Source of the DNA: Gammaproteobacteria bacterium
GTDB lineage: Bacteria; Pseudomonadota; Gammaproteobacteria; DSM-16500
Direction: 5' to 3'
Assembly: GCA_021324305.1 (NCBI GenBank)
Contig: JAJPJI010000030.1
Location: forward strand, 1-64,000
Length of the DNA stretch: 64,000 nt
Shown here: piece by piece, positions 18,882 through 27,731 of the stretch
Layout: every line of letters begins with the position of its first letter
Numbering within the stretch: position 1 is the stretch's first letter
Notes under the pieces: generated by a model
Databases searched by the model: none
Told to the model about the DNA's origin: nothing
What the model saw: the letters and a program-made list of their open reading frames with translations, nothing else
Made by a program: the position numbers and the translations under genes

Positions 18882-19166
18882 TTAGTCTTCGTTGGCTTCA
18901 TTGTTTTCAAAACCTTCTTCTTTGTCATCGTCTCCATAAACAGCCAGTTCTTCCTGATTATTGTTTTGAATCAGGATCTGTACTTTCTGTTCAGCTTCTT
19001 CGAGAATTTTCTGGCAATGCTTGATCAAGGTAATGCCGCGTTCAAAGTTATCAAGTGACTGCTCAAGCGTCAGCTCGCCATGTTCCATTTTATCGATGAG
19101 CTGGGTTATCTCGGTGAGGGATTCTTCAAGAGTTGGTAATTTTGGTTGCTTTTTTGTCACAAGCAT
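18882..19166 (-). CDS. xseB: Exodeoxyribonuclease VII small subunit
   Basis: XseB is the small subunit of exonuclease VII, which degrades single-stranded DNA from both ends with XseA. The core LPTLEESLTEITQLIDKMEHG, ELTLEQSLDNFERGITLIKHC and KILEEAEQKVQIL match the short helical family. ATG 19166 gives 94 residues; an upstream start at 19217 would add 17 residues of poorer match. The acidic tail (DDDKEEGFENNEANED) is unconserved. It is adjacent to ispA with 1-nt spacing. Confidence 0.93.
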   Translation of the reverse strand: MLVTKKQPKLPTLEESLTEITQLIDKMEHGELTLEQSLDNFERGITLIKHCQKILEEAEQKVQILIQNNNQEELAVYGDDDKEEGFENNEANED

Positions 19167-19559
19167 GGCTCCATTTTTTGCTTGGAAAAAGGTAACTGAT
19201 ATTTTGACCAGATACAACAGGCAAATTCCGTTTTGACATCGTGTTAATTAAATATCCCGGCAGAGATCCGGATATTTCATCCGCTTAATCTGCGGCATAA
19301 GGATGTGCCGCCCGAACGCAGGAGCCTATACAGCGATGACGACCTTGCTCAAAAATAATTTACACAGCAACACTGATCCGGATACATAAATATTTGTATC
19401 TGAATTAAATATTGATTGTTGAGGATATTTTGGGCGGCCAGGAATGGAAAGCCGGGTCAGGCTGCTGATGCAAATAAAAAAGTTCAGAAGAATAATTAAC
19501 TTGTGAGATTTTTTACCGCGTATCCCGGCGCTGTTTTCAGAACAATTTATCAAATGGCG

Positions 19560-19565
19560 TATAAT
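19560..19565 (+). promoter_or_regulatory. Possible -10 box before the secreted-protein pair
   Basis: TATAAT lies 55 nt before the ATG at 19621 in an otherwise gene-free stretch of about 450 bases (19167-19620). No good -35 hexamer is found 17 nt upstream, so the call is weak. Apart from this box and an AT-rich segment, I see nothing interpretable in that gap. Confidence 0.3.
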
Positions 19566-19620
19566 ATTTAGTAGTAAATGGGTTGAATGAATTCTTAATT
19601 CGAAAAAATGAGGAGTGCTT

Positions 19621-20037
19621 ATGAATACGATCCATAAAATCACATTAGCAGCCGCTCTAGGGATGATAGGTTTATTGGCCTGTACAGCTTCCATCGCTGG
19701 CGCTCCTGATATCTCAGGGACGTATAAATGCAGTGGTGTCGATTCAGGAAGCCCGTCCAATCCAAATTTCAATGAATCGATTGTCATCAAGAAGAATGGA
19801 GATGTGTTTAACATTCAAGCCATACATAGTGGTGATCTGGTTCCATATGACCTGGGAACCGCAGTATTCAACAAGGATGTCAACAATGCTTTTGCGTATG
19901 TGTATTGGGGCGTCAAAGATAATTCCACCTTCGGCATTGAGTTGATGACAATCAAGCCTGATGGTTCGTTTGACGGCGTTTACCTTGATTCCAGTGAAAC
20001 CAAACCCAGTACAGAGACATGCACAAAATCATCCTGA
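19621..20037 (+). CDS. Secreted or lipid-anchored small protein, paralogue A
   Basis: The function is unknown. The 138-residue product has a signal sequence with IGLLAC, a possible lipobox at its end, then a compact domain that starts DISGTYKCSGVDSGS and ends SSETKPSTETCTKSS. The mature part contains paired cysteines and repeated short beta-like segments (SIVIKKNGDVFNIQ, TFGIELMTIKPDGSFDGVYL). It is clearly paralogous to the next gene: both share the 'G(T/S)Y(K/Q)C', 'FG(I/V)E', 'KPDGS' and 'ETCT(K/R)SS' positions. ATG 19621 follows AGGAG at 5-nt spacing. It is probably periplasmic or surface-exposed. Confidence 0.75.
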   Translation: MNTIHKITLAAALGMIGLLACTASIAGAPDISGTYKCSGVDSGSPSNPNFNESIVIKKNGDVFNIQAIHSGDLVPYDLGTAVFNKDVNNAFAYVYWGVKDNSTFGIELMTIKPDGSFDGVYLDSSETKPSTETCTKSS

Positions 20038-20082
20038 AACTTACTAACTTGCCTGTAAGGTGATCTGAAAAAGGAGTGAATT

Positions 20083-20532
20083 ATGAAAGCCACAATCAAC
20101 AGTTTCTGTGCAGTTACGGTTGCTTCCTTGTTTGCTATGGCAGCTTATGCACAAAATACCAGTGCACCATCGACGTCTACCCCGTCAACTTCAACTCCAT
20201 CGACTTCAACTCCGTCTATAGTTGGGAGTTATCAATGTCAACGAATCGATTCATCGAATACCACTACTTCATATCCGCTTGCAATTAAAAGCAATGGAAG
20301 CATCTACACCCTGGAATGGGAAAATTCAGCAGGGTTTCCGGCGCTTTACGGAGTGGGTTTGATGCATCCGAGCATGAATAATGTGCTTGGTGCGAAATTT
20401 TTTGATCCAAAGGATTCCAGTATTTTCGGCGTGGAAGTCTTTAATCTGAAGCCTGATGGTTCATTGTCAGCTAACTGGGCAGTGCAATCAACAAATCAGG
20501 TTGGTTCAGAAACTTGTACCAGAAGCTCATAA
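20083..20532 (+). CDS. Secreted small protein, paralogue B with Ser/Thr/Pro linker
   Basis: This 149-residue paralogue of the preceding gene has a cleavable signal peptide (about residues 1-23, ending AYAQ). A linker follows in which Pro-Ser-Thr units repeat (bases about 20160-20220). The same domain then runs from GSYQCQRIDSS to the terminal ETCTRSS. The linker DNA is a short near-perfect 15-bp tandem repeat. It is separated from its paralogue by 45 nt and has its own AAGGAG site, so the pair is a tandem duplication in one unit. The function is unknown; export across the inner membrane is well supported. Confidence 0.75.
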   Translation: MKATINSFCAVTVASLFAMAAYAQNTSAPSTSTPSTSTPSTSTPSIVGSYQCQRIDSSNTTTSYPLAIKSNGSIYTLEWENSAGFPALYGVGLMHPSMNNVLGAKFFDPKDSSIFGVEVFNLKPDGSLSANWAVQSTNQVGSETCTRSS

Positions 20533-20543
20533 GCTGATTTGCA

Positions 20544-20588
20544 GCATTATTGTCACTGAATGCAGGCGCATCACAGTGACAATAATGC
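20544..20588. terminator. Bidirectional hairpin between convergent genes
   Basis: A perfect 15-bp inverted repeat (20544-20558 with 20574-20588, arm GCATTATTGTCACTG) separates the secreted-protein gene and icd, which converge here. A short T run follows on the plus strand. It probably terminates both transcripts. Confidence 0.7.
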
Positions 20589-20597
20589 TTTGTGACG

Positions 20598-22061
20598 TTA
20601 CTGTCCTTGTGCGAGCGTAAAACCCAATTCGCCATTGAACGTGTACAGATTCTCTGTCTTGATTGTATCCAGTCCCAGCTCATTTAATTTTGCGAGCAAT
20701 TGAATAATATCCGCATGGCTTACGGGTTTTAATTCCTTGATGTTTTTTGCGGATTGGAATCTGCAGCAGCAATGCCGCAAATAGGGCGCTTCAATACTGC
20801 TGTTTGGCCAGATTTTTAATCCGCGGCTGGTAATGACGATCAGTTCAAGTGGGCTGCCAGCTGTGGCAAGCTTGGCTGCGAGCTCGTCAGCGGGAACATC
20901 GAGTGGATTATCGATGAAGATATCCACGCCGACCAGTTCCTTTTTACTTTGCGCCTTCGGCTGGCCGCCGTAGCATTCGATTTTGGCGTAAGCGCCAGGT
21001 TTATAATCGGCAGGCTTGAAATGGGCAGGTTTTTGGCCCAGTCGTTCAATCACTGCGTCAGCAAACTCTTGCGTTCCAACTTTTTTCTTGCTGAGCTCAG
21101 AAGAATAGATATCACCTGTGTGTATGCCGTCTTCGATTGTTTTCAGCCAGGCATTTTCGATTGTGGTTGCGACTTCAGGCTGATTGATATGTACCAGCAT
21201 CTGCACGGCTGCATTGAGCAAACCTGAAGGATTTGCCATATTCTTTCCCGCAATATCCGGAGCAGAACCGTGAATGGCTTCAAACATCGCGACCTGATTG
21301 CCGATATTCGCGGAACCGGCCAAACCAACTGATCCGGCAACCTGTGCGGCAACATCGGAGATGATGTCGCCGTACAAATTCAGCGTGACGATCACATCGA
21401 AACGCTCGGGATCGCTGGCAATTAATGCGGTGCCTATATCAACGATCAAATGTTCGCTTTTAATGTCGGGATACTGCGCGGCGACTTCATTGAAAACGCG
21501 ATGAAACAAGCCATCGGTCATTTTCATGATGTTATCCTTGCTGAGGCACGTTACCTTGTGACGGTTGAATTTGCGCGCATACTCAAAAGCATATTGAATA
21601 ATACGTTCACAGCCAGGGCGCGTGATCAGCTTCAGGCATTGATACACTTCGTCTGTCTCACGATGTTCAATTCCGGAATAAGTGTCTTCCTCGTTTTCAC
21701 GTACGATAACCAGGTCAATATCAGGAAATTTTGTACGTACAAATGGCGGATAGGAAATACAGGGACGCACGTTTGCGAATAAACCCAGTGTCTTGCGCAT
21801 GGTGACATTCAAGCTCTTGTAACCGCCTCCCTGAGGAGTGGTGATGGGACCTTTGAGTAAGACCTTGGTGCGCTTGATGGATTCCCAGGCTTGGTCAGGA
21901 ATACCGGTAGTGTTGCCCTGGAGATAGACTTTTTCGCCTACTTCAATGACTTCAGGCGCAATCTGCGCCTTGGCAGCTTCAAGAATCTTCAGCGTCGCAG
22001 TCATGATCTCCGGGCCGATTCCGTCGCCATATGCCACTGTGATGGGGGTTTTGATCGCCAT
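20598..22061 (-). CDS. icd: Isocitrate dehydrogenase, long (Rickettsia/Thermus) type
   Basis: This TCA-cycle enzyme converts isocitrate to 2-oxoglutarate. The 487-residue protein contains AYGDGIGPEI, the substrate-binding region ENEEDTYSGIEHR, NLYGDIISDVAAQVAGSVGLAGSANIG, and FEAIHGSAPDIAGKNMANPSG. The C-terminal extension of about 150 residues, with the EL(V)GVDIFID stretch, is the mark of the longer subfamily seen in Rickettsia and Thermus rather than the 416-residue E. coli form. NADP use is assumed from that subfamily. The start has a GAGGAG ribosome site. Confidence 0.9.
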   Translation of the reverse strand: MAIKTPITVAYGDGIGPEIMTATLKILEAAKAQIAPEVIEVGEKVYLQGNTTGIPDQAWESIKRTKVLLKGPITTPQGGGYKSLNVTMRKTLGLFANVRPCISYPPFVRTKFPDIDLVIVRENEEDTYSGIEHRETDEVYQCLKLITRPGCERIIQYAFEYARKFNRHKVTCLSKDNIMKMTDGLFHRVFNEVAAQYPDIKSEHLIVDIGTALIASDPERFDVIVTLNLYGDIISDVAAQVAGSVGLAGSANIGNQVAMFEAIHGSAPDIAGKNMANPSGLLNAAVQMLVHINQPEVATTIENAWLKTIEDGIHTGDIYSSELSKKKVGTQEFADAVIERLGQKPAHFKPADYKPGAYAKIECYGGQPKAQSKKELVGVDIFIDNPLDVPADELAAKLATAGSPLELIVITSRGLKIWPNSSIEAPYLRHCCCRFQSAKNIKELKPVSHADIIQLLAKLNELGLDTIKTENLYTFNGELGFTLAQGQ

Positions 22062-22175
22062 GGATGAATATTCTCCTCAATTAAGTTTTATTATAACGTA
22101 ATTTGTAAAGTCCCGTCATAAGCCAGAAAACGACGGCTGCCTGTTTGCCATTAACCATTGTAGTTTCAACTATCT

Positions 22176-23582
22176 CTAACTGTTTCGGATCCGTAATGAT
22201 TCCAGATATTCAAGCGCGGGGCGTGCGACAGTTTTGCTTGTTCCCTGATTTAGAACTTTCAGATCGCGCTGATGCTGCGAAAAAAAAGTATGTATTGACA
22301 TTTTGCCTGATAATGCCTGAATGGCATGTGTGTGTGCGATGACTTTATCCCATGCGCAATAGCCAAACGATGAGCCGGTGAAATTGCTTTTTCTTGCGCG
22401 GGTATTTATATATTCACGCATCGGCGCCATCAATGTTTCATGCTGCTGTCGTGCCAGCTTTTCATTTTCAGATATCAGATGTGTTTCGATTAACTGATCG
22501 ATATGAACCAGTTCATAGAGGTTCAGAATGAAGCGATGGGTGTAAAGCGGCCTGGTCTGTTTTATTCTGGCGGGTGTCATGTTGTTATGCGATGCCAGAT
22601 AGGACTGTATGAATAAGCGGTTATAGGTTATTCCATCCGCTGCTATCACCGGATCTGTTAATAATTCACCTGACAAAGGGCAGGTCAACAGTTTTTGCAG
22701 CTGCTGAAGATCAAGCCTTGTTTTCAGCTTGGTGTCTGTTTCGAATAACAGATTTCTGATGTCGGAGAACAATTTATTGCTTGTCAAAAGGCTTTCATTC
22801 AATAACGACCTGTCAATAGGGTCTGAATGTTTCTGGTTTATCCATTCCCTGATCTCGGCATGCTGGTAAGTGGTTCCTTGCGGTGTGATGACTGGCGAAG
22901 TAATAGCGTAGAACCCGATGGGACAGTTAAATAACGCATCGAAATTTTTTGCCATTGTCGCTGGCATGCCAATCTCGCCATTTATGCAAACGGCATTTTC
23001 TGTCTCCGGCACGGTCTCGATTGACTGCTTATCTGTCTTTGAGGCGACATGGATGCTTTCATCTGCGGAATCCTGTGATTCTTTTTCTGTTAGGTCTTTT
23101 GACGAATGTAGCTCCTGAAGAATCATGATGTCATTGAGAGCAGACAGATAATTTGGATAGCCATTAAATTTCTGCCTGAATAAAAGCAGGTCGTCAGCCA
23201 ACGTGAGCAGATTTGCAGGATTCACAGAAAATTGAACTTCAAGGCGCTGATTGCGCGAATACGAGCTCAGTGCCAGAAGACCGCGGATATATTGATCCTT
23301 CAGGCTGGGTGTCTTTAGCGTCGCATAGCCGGTATTCATTATCATTGGCGTTTGCAAGATCTGGCTGATTTCCTTGCTGAGGCCTGAATCCTTGCCTTTC
23401 CGGTTCTGGAGGTATGACAAAAGAGCATGTAAATTGTCCGGATTGATATGGTACTGATCATACAGGACATCCAGCCGCCTATCTTCATCAAGGCTGATCA
23501 GTGATTTGACGTATTCTTCCCTTCCCTCATAGGTCACGAGATCACTAAAACTTATTGCGAGAAATTGGCGTCGATTTTCCAT
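22176..23582 (-). CDS. Protein with two U-box domains, putative E3 ubiquitin ligase effector
   Basis: This 468-residue protein carries two U-box-like domains. Box 1 (about 216-281) reads CPIGFYAITSPVITPQGTTY, then H-x-x-I-x-x-W. Box 2 (about 297-368) reads LLTCPLSGELLTDPVIAADG, then TYNRLFIQSYL. These fit the U-box pattern 'CPI/L...DPVI..DG.TY....I..W'. U-boxes recruit ubiquitin E2 enzymes, and bacteria lack ubiquitin, so a role in a eukaryotic host is expected. The Legionella effector LubX also has two U-boxes. The N-terminal 190 residues are helical and may bind a substrate. Box 2 lacks the tryptophan of the canonical fold. Activity is untested, and translocation is inference because no secretion gene is nearby. 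Confidence 0.8.
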   Translation of the reverse strand: MENRRQFLAISFSDLVTYEGREEYVKSLISLDEDRRLDVLYDQYHINPDNLHALLSYLQNRKGKDSGLSKEISQILQTPMIMNTGYATLKTPSLKDQYIRGLLALSSYSRNQRLEVQFSVNPANLLTLADDLLLFRQKFNGYPNYLSALNDIMILQELHSSKDLTEKESQDSADESIHVASKTDKQSIETVPETENAVCINGEIGMPATMAKNFDALFNCPIGFYAITSPVITPQGTTYQHAEIREWINQKHSDPIDRSLLNESLLTSNKLFSDIRNLLFETDTKLKTRLDLQQLQKLLTCPLSGELLTDPVIAADGITYNRLFIQSYLASHNNMTPARIKQTRPLYTHRFILNLYELVHIDQLIETHLISENEKLARQQHETLMAPMREYINTRARKSNFTGSSFGYCAWDKVIAHTHAIQALSGKMSIHTFFSQHQRDLKVLNQGTSKTVARPALEYLESLRIRNS

Positions 23583-23606
23583 ATTTTACCCGTTAATCAA
23601 CTGTTA

Positions 23607-24959
23607 TCAGGTAACTAATCCGGCAATCACCTTTTCCATGCGCATTGATCTTGATCCCTTCACCAGAATAGTTGTTGTATTGTATAAAAATGGCTTGAGT
23701 GCATTTACCAGTTTTTCCTGCTCGTTGAAATGATAAGCACCTTCGCCAAATGCCTGTGCCGTGTTGGCGCTAAGTTCACCAAAGGTAAACAAATAATCAA
23801 TTCCCGCCTGGCGGATTGTCTCACCGGCTGCGTGGTGTAATGATTTTGTTTCACTGCCTAATTCCTTCATATCGCCAAGCACGAGAATTTTTTTCCCGAC
23901 AAATGAAGCCAGGGTATTGACGGCTGCCTGCAGAGAGAAAGGATTGGCATTGTAAGTGTCATCGATGATCTTGACGCCGTTTGCCAGCGTGTGCATTTGC
24001 AAGCGTCCCGGCGCGGGTTTGATGTGTTCCAGGCCTGACTTGATGGCTTTCAGGTCAATGCCGATAGCGAGAGCGGCTGCGGCTGCGGCGACAGCGTTTG
24101 ATACATTGTGTTTGCCAAGTAGGGGCAGGTTAATATCAATGCTGCCATGAGGGGAGCGCAAGGTAATGTGCTGGCTTCCGGAGGCTTCGTGCATGGTTGC
24201 GCTGACATCAGCGTCAGCATGAAACCCGAAAGTGATGCACTGGTGGCTGCCTATAGTGTCACGCCAGAAAGGATAAAACGCATCGTCCCGGTTTAGAATG
24301 GCGATTCCATCCTGTTGCAAGCCGGAGAAGATTTCGGCTTTGGCGCGCGCCACGCCGGCAACGTCGCCAACGCCTTCAAGATGCGATGCGGCTGCATTGG
24401 TGATGACGGCAACCCTGGGGCGGGTCATTTTGGTCAAATATTCAATTTCGCCAAAATGATTCATGCCCATCTCGATGGCGGCAAAACGGTGTTGGCTGCT
24501 TAAGCGGGCAAGTGTCAGTGGCAAACCCCAGTGATTATTCAGTGTTCCCTGGGTGGCAAGCACTTGCTGGTCATTGCCGTCACATGCGGCGATCATAATT
24601 GAAGCGATCATGTTTTTCAGCGTGGTTTTGCCATTGCTTCCAGTGACGGCGACAAATGGTATATTGAATTGATCACGCCATGCGCTACCTAGTTTTCCCA
24701 GTGCTGCTGTGGTATCTGCGACAGGCAGCTGGAACAATCGGGAATCTACTCTCCGGCTCACGATTGCAGCGGCCGCTCCTTTTTTATAGGCTTCTTCAAT
24801 ATAATCATGACCATCGACGCGTTCTCCAGGTATGGCAATAAAGAGATTGCCTGGTTGTAGCGTTCGCGTGTCAATACTAAGGCCTGTAAATTCCGTTTCA
24901 GGGGAGCTGGTTGTTAGCCCAAGAACCTTGGCTGCTTGTGCCAGTGTCATTTGTATCAT
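23607..24959 (-). CDS. murF: UDP-MurNAc-tripeptide--D-Ala-D-Ala ligase
   Basis: MurF adds D-Ala-D-Ala to the peptidoglycan precursor in the cytoplasm. The ATP-binding loop VTGSNGKTTLKNMIASIM, the central NAAASHLEGVG and AILNRDD motifs and the C-terminal IDDTYNANPFSLQAA are typical. ATG 24959 gives about 450 residues, matching the family; the frame runs further upstream to 25085, but that part is hydrophobic and overlaps a dispersed repeat. No other mur gene is adjacent, so murF sits outside the usual division and cell-wall cluster. Confidence 0.93.
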   Translation of the reverse strand: MIQMTLAQAAKVLGLTTSSPETEFTGLSIDTRTLQPGNLFIAIPGERVDGHDYIEEAYKKGAAAAIVSRRVDSRLFQLPVADTTAALGKLGSAWRDQFNIPFVAVTGSNGKTTLKNMIASIMIAACDGNDQQVLATQGTLNNHWGLPLTLARLSSQHRFAAIEMGMNHFGEIEYLTKMTRPRVAVITNAAASHLEGVGDVAGVARAKAEIFSGLQQDGIAILNRDDAFYPFWRDTIGSHQCITFGFHADADVSATMHEASGSQHITLRSPHGSIDINLPLLGKHNVSNAVAAAAAALAIGIDLKAIKSGLEHIKPAPGRLQMHTLANGVKIIDDTYNANPFSLQAAVNTLASFVGKKILVLGDMKELGSETKSLHHAAGETIRQAGIDYLFTFGELSANTAQAFGEGAYHFNEQEKLVNALKPFLYNTTTILVKGSRSMRMEKVIAGLVT

Positions 24960-25073
24960 GAGTAGAATCCATATGAATAAAGATATCGTGCAGTATAATA
25001 TCACTCTTGGGAAAATGACAAATGACCTTGTTTCTGCCAGCAATAGCGGAGAGAGCTGTCGGAAAAACCGGAC

Positions 25074-25178
25074 CCCTGCTTTCACAGGGATGACAAAGGT
25101 GTGAAGATGACAAGGTGCGGAGATGGCAGGATGCTGGCTCGATACATTTCAATGTCATGCCAGCGAAAGCTGGCATCC
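25074..25178. repeat. Pair of palindromic intergenic repeats
   Basis: Two imperfect copies of the dispersed palindrome lie in opposite orientation between murF and the P1 peptidase gene. One is at 25074-25097 (CCCTG..CAGGGATGACA) and one at 25153-25178 (TGTCATGCCAGC..GCTGGCATCC). The same TGTCAT...GGATGACA design recurs at several other places in this window. Confidence 0.65.
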
Positions 25179-25239
25179 AGCTCACCTCCTCCTGCGCATT
25201 TTGCATAAGGAAGAGGCTGGAGAAAGGAGATTTTAAAAC

Positions 25240-26142
25240 ATGGATGGATTAAAAGTGGGTCATTATACCGACAAGGAAACCGGGACAGGCGTCTCTGTGT
25301 TTTTATTGGAAAAATCGGCTGTGGGTGCCTACTGGATTTGTGGTTCTGCTCCAGCCACACATGAACTGGCTGTACTTGAACCGGATAACAGCGTACCTCG
25401 TCTTCACGGGCTGGTTCTGGCTGGCGGCAGCGCGTATGGCTTGTTTGCTGCTGATGGCGTGATGACATATCTTGCTGAGCGCGGAATTGGTCATCCGACG
25501 TTGCATGGCGTGGTGCCGATTGTCCCTGCCGCAGCCATTTATGACCTCTCTTACAAGCAGCCCCTGCCTCCGACACCTGAAAATGCCTATGAAGCTTGTC
25601 TGGCTGCTGATGAAAATAACAAGGAATCAGGCCGTATTGGCGCCGGAACAGGTGCGACCATAGGCAAGCTTGTTCCAGATGCGCGGCATATGACAAGCGG
25701 TATTGGTTATGCGGAGATGACGCTTGCAAGTGGTGTGCAAGTGGTTGCCTATACCGTAGTCAATTCCGTTGGTGATGTGCGAGACAAGACAGGCCGGATT
25801 GCAGCCGGTGCCCGGTATGCAAACGGAGAATTTGCGGACTGCGAACAATATCTTTTATCGGGACGTGCGGAAACAGATTTGTTTAGTCATACTCATACGA
25901 CGCTGGCCGCTGTTTTTACAAATGCGAAGTTCACCAAAGAAGAGTTAAAAAGGATATCAAAAATGGCCATTGCCGGAATGGCTCGTGCCATATCACCCAT
26001 CTTCACACGGTTTGACGGCGATATTCTGTTCTGTATCTCAACGGGCGATTTTGTGGCATCGGAGCTGACAATTGGTACGATGGCAGCGGAAGCCGTGCGG
26101 TTATCAATTCTGGATTCCATCAAAGTGTCGGAGCTTATATGA
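25240..26142 (+). CDS. P1/S58-family peptidase (DmpA-like)
   Basis: This 300-residue protein belongs to the family of beta-aminopeptidase and DmpA-type enzymes, which cleave themselves to form an N-terminal nucleophile. The N-terminal KVGHYTDKETGTGVSVFL, RLHGLVLAGGSAYGLFAADG, GRIGAGTGATIGKL and the later SHTHTTLAAVFTNAKFT match the family layout, including the Thr-rich segment near the cleavage site. An AAGGAG site precedes ATG 25240. It overlaps the following deacetylase-family gene by 4 nt (ATGA), so the two are coupled. The substrate is unknown. Confidence 0.85.
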   Translation: MDGLKVGHYTDKETGTGVSVFLLEKSAVGAYWICGSAPATHELAVLEPDNSVPRLHGLVLAGGSAYGLFAADGVMTYLAERGIGHPTLHGVVPIVPAAAIYDLSYKQPLPPTPENAYEACLAADENNKESGRIGAGTGATIGKLVPDARHMTSGIGYAEMTLASGVQVVAYTVVNSVGDVRDKTGRIAAGARYANGEFADCEQYLLSGRAETDLFSHTHTTLAAVFTNAKFTKEELKRISKMAIAGMARAISPIFTRFDGDILFCISTGDFVASELTIGTMAAEAVRLSILDSIKVSELI

Positions 26143-27062
26143 CCATTGCGATCATTCATCACGAGGATTGTGTTTTGCATGATGCCGGAGAAATGCATCC
26201 GGAGCAGCCAGCGCGCGTTGAGGTCATTCAGGCTGCACTTGAGCGTTATGAATTTGATGCGCCGGCAAAATTTTATCCGGCACCGCTCGCGACACGCGAG
26301 CAGCTGATCAGTGTCCATGATGAAACGTATGTAGACTGGATTTTTTCTGTTGCTCCAAAACATGACTGTATCGCGATTGATGCAGATACCTGGATGAATC
26401 CATATTCGCTAAAAGCAGCGCTGCGTGCGGCAGGATCTGTTCCATTTGCCGTGGACCTGGTAGTGAAAGGCGATGCGCAGGTTGCATTTTGTAATGTCCG
26501 TCCGCCAGGACATCATGCTGAACGTGATAAAGCAATGGGATTTTGTTTTTTCAACAATGTTGCGATTGGCGTCAGGCACGCCATGTTACAGCACGGTTTC
26601 AGGCGCATTGCAGTGATCGATTTTGACGTCCATCACGGCAATGGCACACAGAATATTTTTCAGAACGATACGGGCGTGCTGTATTGTTCCAGTTTCGAGC
26701 ATCCCTTTTATCCGGGATATGAACCGGAGATGGACAATGAGCATATCCTTTCTGTGCCATTAGAGGCAGGAACAAAGGGGGAATTGTTTCGCGACAAAAT
26801 TCAATCTGTGTGGTTTGATAGGATCGCGGCGTTTCAGCCTGAATTTATCTTTTTTTCGGCCGGGTTTGATGCACATGCGGAGGATCCCCTGGCAGACCTG
26901 GGATTAACAGAGACAGATTATGTCTGGCTGACGACGCAAATCGCAAAAATTGCAAAAGTTCATTGTGACGGCAGAATGGTCTCGGTGCTTGAAGGAGGCT
27001 ATAACCTGAGCGTGCTTGCGCAATGCGTGCCAGCGCATGTTAATGCAATGATAGTGAAATAA
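26139..27062 (+). CDS. Histone deacetylase / acetylpolyamine amidohydrolase family protein
   Basis: This 307-residue zinc hydrolase removes acyl groups from lysine-like or polyamine amines. The catalytic regions are intact: VRPPGHHAERDKAMGFCFFN with the His-His pair, VIDFDVHHGNGTQ carrying zinc ligands Asp and His, SAGFDAHAEDPLADLG with the third ligand, and LEGGYNL. Its length fits bacterial class II members. It is translationally coupled to the P1 peptidase, which suggests the pair processes one N-modified metabolite; that is inference. Confidence 0.88.
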   Translation: MTIAIIHHEDCVLHDAGEMHPEQPARVEVIQAALERYEFDAPAKFYPAPLATREQLISVHDETYVDWIFSVAPKHDCIAIDADTWMNPYSLKAALRAAGSVPFAVDLVVKGDAQVAFCNVRPPGHHAERDKAMGFCFFNNVAIGVRHAMLQHGFRRIAVIDFDVHHGNGTQNIFQNDTGVLYCSSFEHPFYPGYEPEMDNEHILSVPLEAGTKGELFRDKIQSVWFDRIAAFQPEFIFFSAGFDAHAEDPLADLGLTETDYVWLTTQIAKIAKVHCDGRMVSVLEGGYNLSVLAQCVPAHVNAMIVK

Positions 27063-27166
27063 TATCCTGAAACAATTTAACTTACTGGATGCTGCGCAAG
27101 GTTGATGGCATGAGCAAGCGTTCGCAGACTCTGATTTGATCTTTGGTAGAACCGATACCGCCGGGT

Positions 27167-27706
27167 TTACCTGGGCCGGGGTAATTCACTCTCATCAATA
27201 TAAGGTCCAGTTTTCAGACGGCGCGCAATAAAAATAACTCTTCCTATGCATAGTCCCATCAGCAATCCACAGGCTCCCACAATATAAGAGAGATAAGGTT
27301 CCTGTTTGAGCAGGTCTGCACGGATGATTAACTGACTGCCAAGATAATAAAATTTCACGAAAACAATAATCGGGATCAACACGAACAGGAACCATGAACC
27401 AGACACATACAGCTGCATTTTATTCCTGACAGTTTTGATATTACGCAGATGGAACTGCAGCCATCCGAGCAGGATTCCCGGCAGTATTGTGGCAGACAGA
27501 ATGTAGAAACTGCGCAGGCTTAACTCCGCGACCGTTGACAATGCAAAGATCAAAATTCCGAAGTAGACAACGATTGTGGCCAGATAAGTTTTAATATTCA
27601 GAATGCGCGGCTTGGTGGCGCCATAGGCAAAATAAAAAACATATATAACAAGGACATAAAACCACCATGGTGTATCGGCGATGGATTCCCACATTGAGTA
27701 TGTCAT
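27167..27706 (-). CDS. Uncharacterised multi-pass inner-membrane protein
   Basis: This 179-residue protein has about five to six hydrophobic segments and short polar loops. It opens with a tryptophan-rich PWWFYVLVIYVFYFAYG segment and has charged patches only between helices and at the C-terminus (ARRLKTGPYIDESELPRPR). The pattern resembles small DUF membrane proteins seen in many proteobacteria. No catalytic motif is seen and the function is unknown. It sits just downstream of tRNA-Val on the same strand. Confidence 0.65.
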   Translation of the reverse strand: MTYSMWESIADTPWWFYVLVIYVFYFAYGATKPRILNIKTYLATIVVYFGILIFALSTVAELSLRSFYILSATILPGILLGWLQFHLRNIKTVRNKMQLYVSGSWFLFVLIPIIVFVKFYYLGSQLIIRADLLKQEPYLSYIVGACGLLMGLCIGRVIFIARRLKTGPYIDESELPRPR

Positions 27707-27731
27707 GTCGGCCGTTATCCCTTGTTAAATA

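Noticed and set aside
19326-19814. 162-residue minus-strand frame
   Set aside because: It runs antisense through the secreted protein at 19621, with no ribosome site and no family pattern.
25082-25729. 215-residue minus-strand frame over the P1 peptidase
   Set aside because: It is antisense to a well-supported gene and includes a dispersed repeat; its composition is that of a shadow frame.
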